In this document: positions 5,786 to 7,076 of the stretch, piece after piece
Layout: each line of letters starts with the position of its first letter
Position numbering within the stretch: the stretch's first letter is position 1
Assembly: GCA_024642185.1 (NCBI GenBank)
Contig: JAHEBR010000107.1
Span: 1 to 7,076, forward strand
Reading direction: 5' to 3'
Length of the DNA: 7,076 nt
From: Marivivens sp.
GTDB taxonomy: Bacteria > Pseudomonadota > Alphaproteobacteria > Rhodobacterales > Rhodobacteraceae
Translations under genes and position numbers: made by a program
The notes under the pieces: generated by a model
The model's database searches: none
What the model saw: only the letters and a program-made list of their open reading frames with translations
What the model was told of the DNA's origin: nothing

Positions 5786-6685
5786 ATGACCATAGCGCGT
5801 CAACTCAAACCCGCAGAGCGGATCTATCGCGGTGGCCGCACGACACCCGAAAGGTGGGCCACTTGGGAGCCTCGGGTCGGCGATATTCTTGTCTGCACAC
5901 CCCCCAAGAGCGGGACGACATGGACGCAGACCATCTTGACGATGCTCGTTAATGGCGGCCCGGATTTGCCTGGCAAAGTGCCAGAGCTGTCGCCTTGGGT
6001 CGATGCAGACCTCGGCGTTTCGGCCGAAGAAGTGCGGGCGGCGCTCGATCGGCAAACGGGGCGGCGGGTGGTTAAGACACACACGCCTGCGGATGGCTTT
6101 CCGGTCTGGGAAGGTGTCACCGTGGTCGCTGTTTATCGGCATCCGCTCGACGTCTTCTTTTCGCTCCGCAAACACCTCGCCAATATGCGCGATCTTCCGG
6201 CGGATGATCCCGGCCTTGCGCCAGTGGCCCAGTCGCTGGCCCTGTTTCGCGACGCTGATACGAACATTGAAGATTTCGATCGCGATTGTATCGCGTCCAT
6301 TGCGCTTCATCATAACAAGACGGCTTTGTCGGGCAGGCTTCCCGACGTGAAAGCCTTTCACTATGCCGACATGATCCTCGATGGACGCAGGGCGGTCGAA
6401 CAGCTGGCGGCCGCTGCGGGGATCGAAGCCGATGCTGCGCTGATCGATCGGGTCGCCGAGGCCACGAGTTTTGGTGCGATGAAGGCCAACGCGCAAAACT
6501 TCGCTCCGGTCGCAGGAACGGGCTTCTGGAAATCGGATGCAGGTTTCTTCGATTCTGCCAGTTCTCGAAAATGGGCGGGCCAGTTATCCAGCGAGGACTT
6601 GGCTCTCTACGAGGCGAGAATGACCGAGTTGATCCCAGATGATCGTGCGCGAAGCTGGCTCGAGAATGGGTCTGGCCAAATCTGA
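5786..6685 (+). CDS. PAPS-dependent sulfotransferase (Sulfotransfer_1 family)
   Basis: 299-residue cytosolic-type sulfotransferase, expected to move a sulfuryl group from 3'-phosphoadenosine-5'-phosphosulfate (PAPS) to a hydroxyl or amine; the acceptor cannot be read from sequence. Visible: the 5'-phosphosulfate loop TPPKSGTTWTQ at 38-48 with Lys41, the probable catalytic His99 in KTHTP, and the 3'-phosphate site YRHPLDVFFS at 117-126 (Arg118, Ser126). FHYADMILD (191-199) is the 'l.YEdm..d' equivalent, and SFGAMKANAQNF (228-239) is also family-typical. The usual C-terminal RKGxxGDWK loop is replaced by WKSDAGFFDSASSRKWAGQ, which may reduce or reshape cofactor contacts. There is no signal peptide. 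AGAGG lies 7 nt before ATG 5786. It follows phoH by 37 bp on the same strand, so co-transcription is possible. It is a typical accessory gene, likely a later arrival. Confidence 0.92.
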   Translation: MTIARQLKPAERIYRGGRTTPERWATWEPRVGDILVCTPPKSGTTWTQTILTMLVNGGPDLPGKVPELSPWVDADLGVSAEEVRAALDRQTGRRVVKTHTPADGFPVWEGVTVVAVYRHPLDVFFSLRKHLANMRDLPADDPGLAPVAQSLALFRDADTNIEDFDRDCIASIALHHNKTALSGRLPDVKAFHYADMILDGRRAVEQLAAAAGIEADAALIDRVAEATSFGAMKANAQNFAPVAGTGFWKSDAGFFDSASSRKWAGQLSSEDLALYEARMTELIPDDRARSWLENGSGQI

Positions 6686-6699
6686 GGGGTCGACCTCAG
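6682..6699. terminator. hairpin between convergent genes, possible two-way terminator
   Basis: CTGAGG (6682-6687) and CCTCAG (6694-6699) form a perfect 6-bp stem around GGTCGA. It covers the sulfotransferase stop codon and the opposing hydroxylase stop codon, which are 10 bp apart. There are no flanking T-tracts, so termination strength is doubtful. Confidence 0.4.
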
Positions 6700-7076
6700 G
6701 CTGCCCACATCCGGATCAGATTTGACCGCGATTTTGACAGAAGAAGCACCTGCTCGGCATCGCCCGAGGCTTCGGCCTTGCCGATGGCTTGCCACAGATC
6801 GAAGAGGATTTCGCGCTTGGCGGGATCCGCGACCCAGCTGGTGACCCAGCCGATCACGACGAGGCGTTCGCCCTCGGTGACAGGTTCGACGCGGTGGAGC
6901 GTATTGGACGGATAGACGACCGCTTCGCCGGGATCGAGCTTGAACTGCCGCTCTTCAATACGATCCGCTACAGATAATGCACCGCCATCGTAAGCCTCTG
7001 GATTTGATAGAAAAAGCGTAAAGCTGATATCGGCCCGTGCGCCCGCCATCAGCGCGTTGTCAACGTGCATTCCGTA
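6696..7076 (-). CDS. piuC: PKHD-type Fe(II)/2-oxoglutarate hydroxylase, C-terminal part (window-truncated)
   Basis: Partial gene: the frame runs off the right edge (last codons read Tyr-Gly before Met-His-Val-Asp), so about the first 100 residues of a roughly 225-residue PiuC/YbiX-type protein lie outside. These cytosolic oxygenases use Fe(II) and 2-oxoglutarate; the family is often found beside TonB-dependent siderophore receptors, and the substrate is unknown. Numbering from the visible Met, the HxD iron pair is His2 and Asp4 (MHVDNALM). The third ligand is His59 (YPSNTLHRVEPV), and the 2-oxoglutarate-binding Arg69 is in GERLVVIGW. GGALSV and YPSNTLH are family hallmarks. The C-terminal helical segment REILFDLWQAI...RSNLIRMWAA matches the usual ending. 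It converges with the sulfotransferase, with 10 bp between stops. The family call is secure. The piuC symbol is by family rather than by proven function. Confidence 0.9.
   Translation of the reverse strand, partial: YGMHVDNALMAGARADISFTLFLSNPEAYDGGALSVADRIEERQFKLDPGEAVVYPSNTLHRVEPVTEGERLVVIGWVTSWVADPAKREILFDLWQAIGKAEASGDAEQVLLLSKSRSNLIRMWAA

Overview
The window is GC-rich and reads as chromosome of an alphaproteobacterium, most likely Rhodobacterales (Rhodobacteraceae / Roseobacter group). I infer this from the protein sequences: an Irr-type Fur regulator of the short rhodobacterial form, MiaB and PhoH of alphaproteobacterial type, and a glycosyltransferase-like protein and a Trp/Asp/Cys-rich secreted module that I associate with this order. 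No database search was possible. There is no tRNA, rRNA, IS element, CRISPR array or phage gene. The window is densely coding, and no gap exceeds about 235 bp.

Layout. (1) 1-555: a leader region, then irr, an iron/heme-responsive repressor, on +. (2) 563-1429: a glycosyltransferase-2-like conserved protein on -, convergent with irr and divergent from miaB. (3) 1546-2856: miaB, for tRNA ms2i6A37 methylthiolation. (4) 3090-4589: a tight three-gene cell-envelope operon on +. It holds a secreted protein with an OmpA-type peptidoglycan-binding domain, a lipoprotein whose middle is seven 11-residue Gly/Asn/Asp/Ser/Gln repeats, and a second small lipoprotein. The first and third genes share a 33-residue two-cysteine module (IWIDPDGC..HW..DDG.EGY..VC). 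A strong GAAA-tetraloop hairpin at 4611-4638 closes the operon. (5) 4738-5748: phoH. (6) 5786-6685: a PAPS-dependent sulfotransferase. (7) 6696-7076 on -: the C-terminal part of a PiuC/YbiX-type Fe(II)/2-oxoglutarate hydroxylase, cut by the window edge.

How they fit together. miaB and phoH belong to a cluster usually ordered miaB-phoH-ybeY-corC-lnt. Here the envelope operon separates miaB from phoH. A sulfotransferase and the hydroxylase follow phoH where ybeY would be expected, so the cluster appears interrupted on both sides of phoH. Irr and the PiuC-type hydroxylase both belong to families tied to iron, but nothing in the sequence links them directly.

The best candidate for something undescribed is the envelope operon. 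It pairs a peptidoglycan anchor with intact DAP-binding Asp/Arg residues, two lipoproteins, and a shared secreted module on either side of a repeat-variable lipoprotein.
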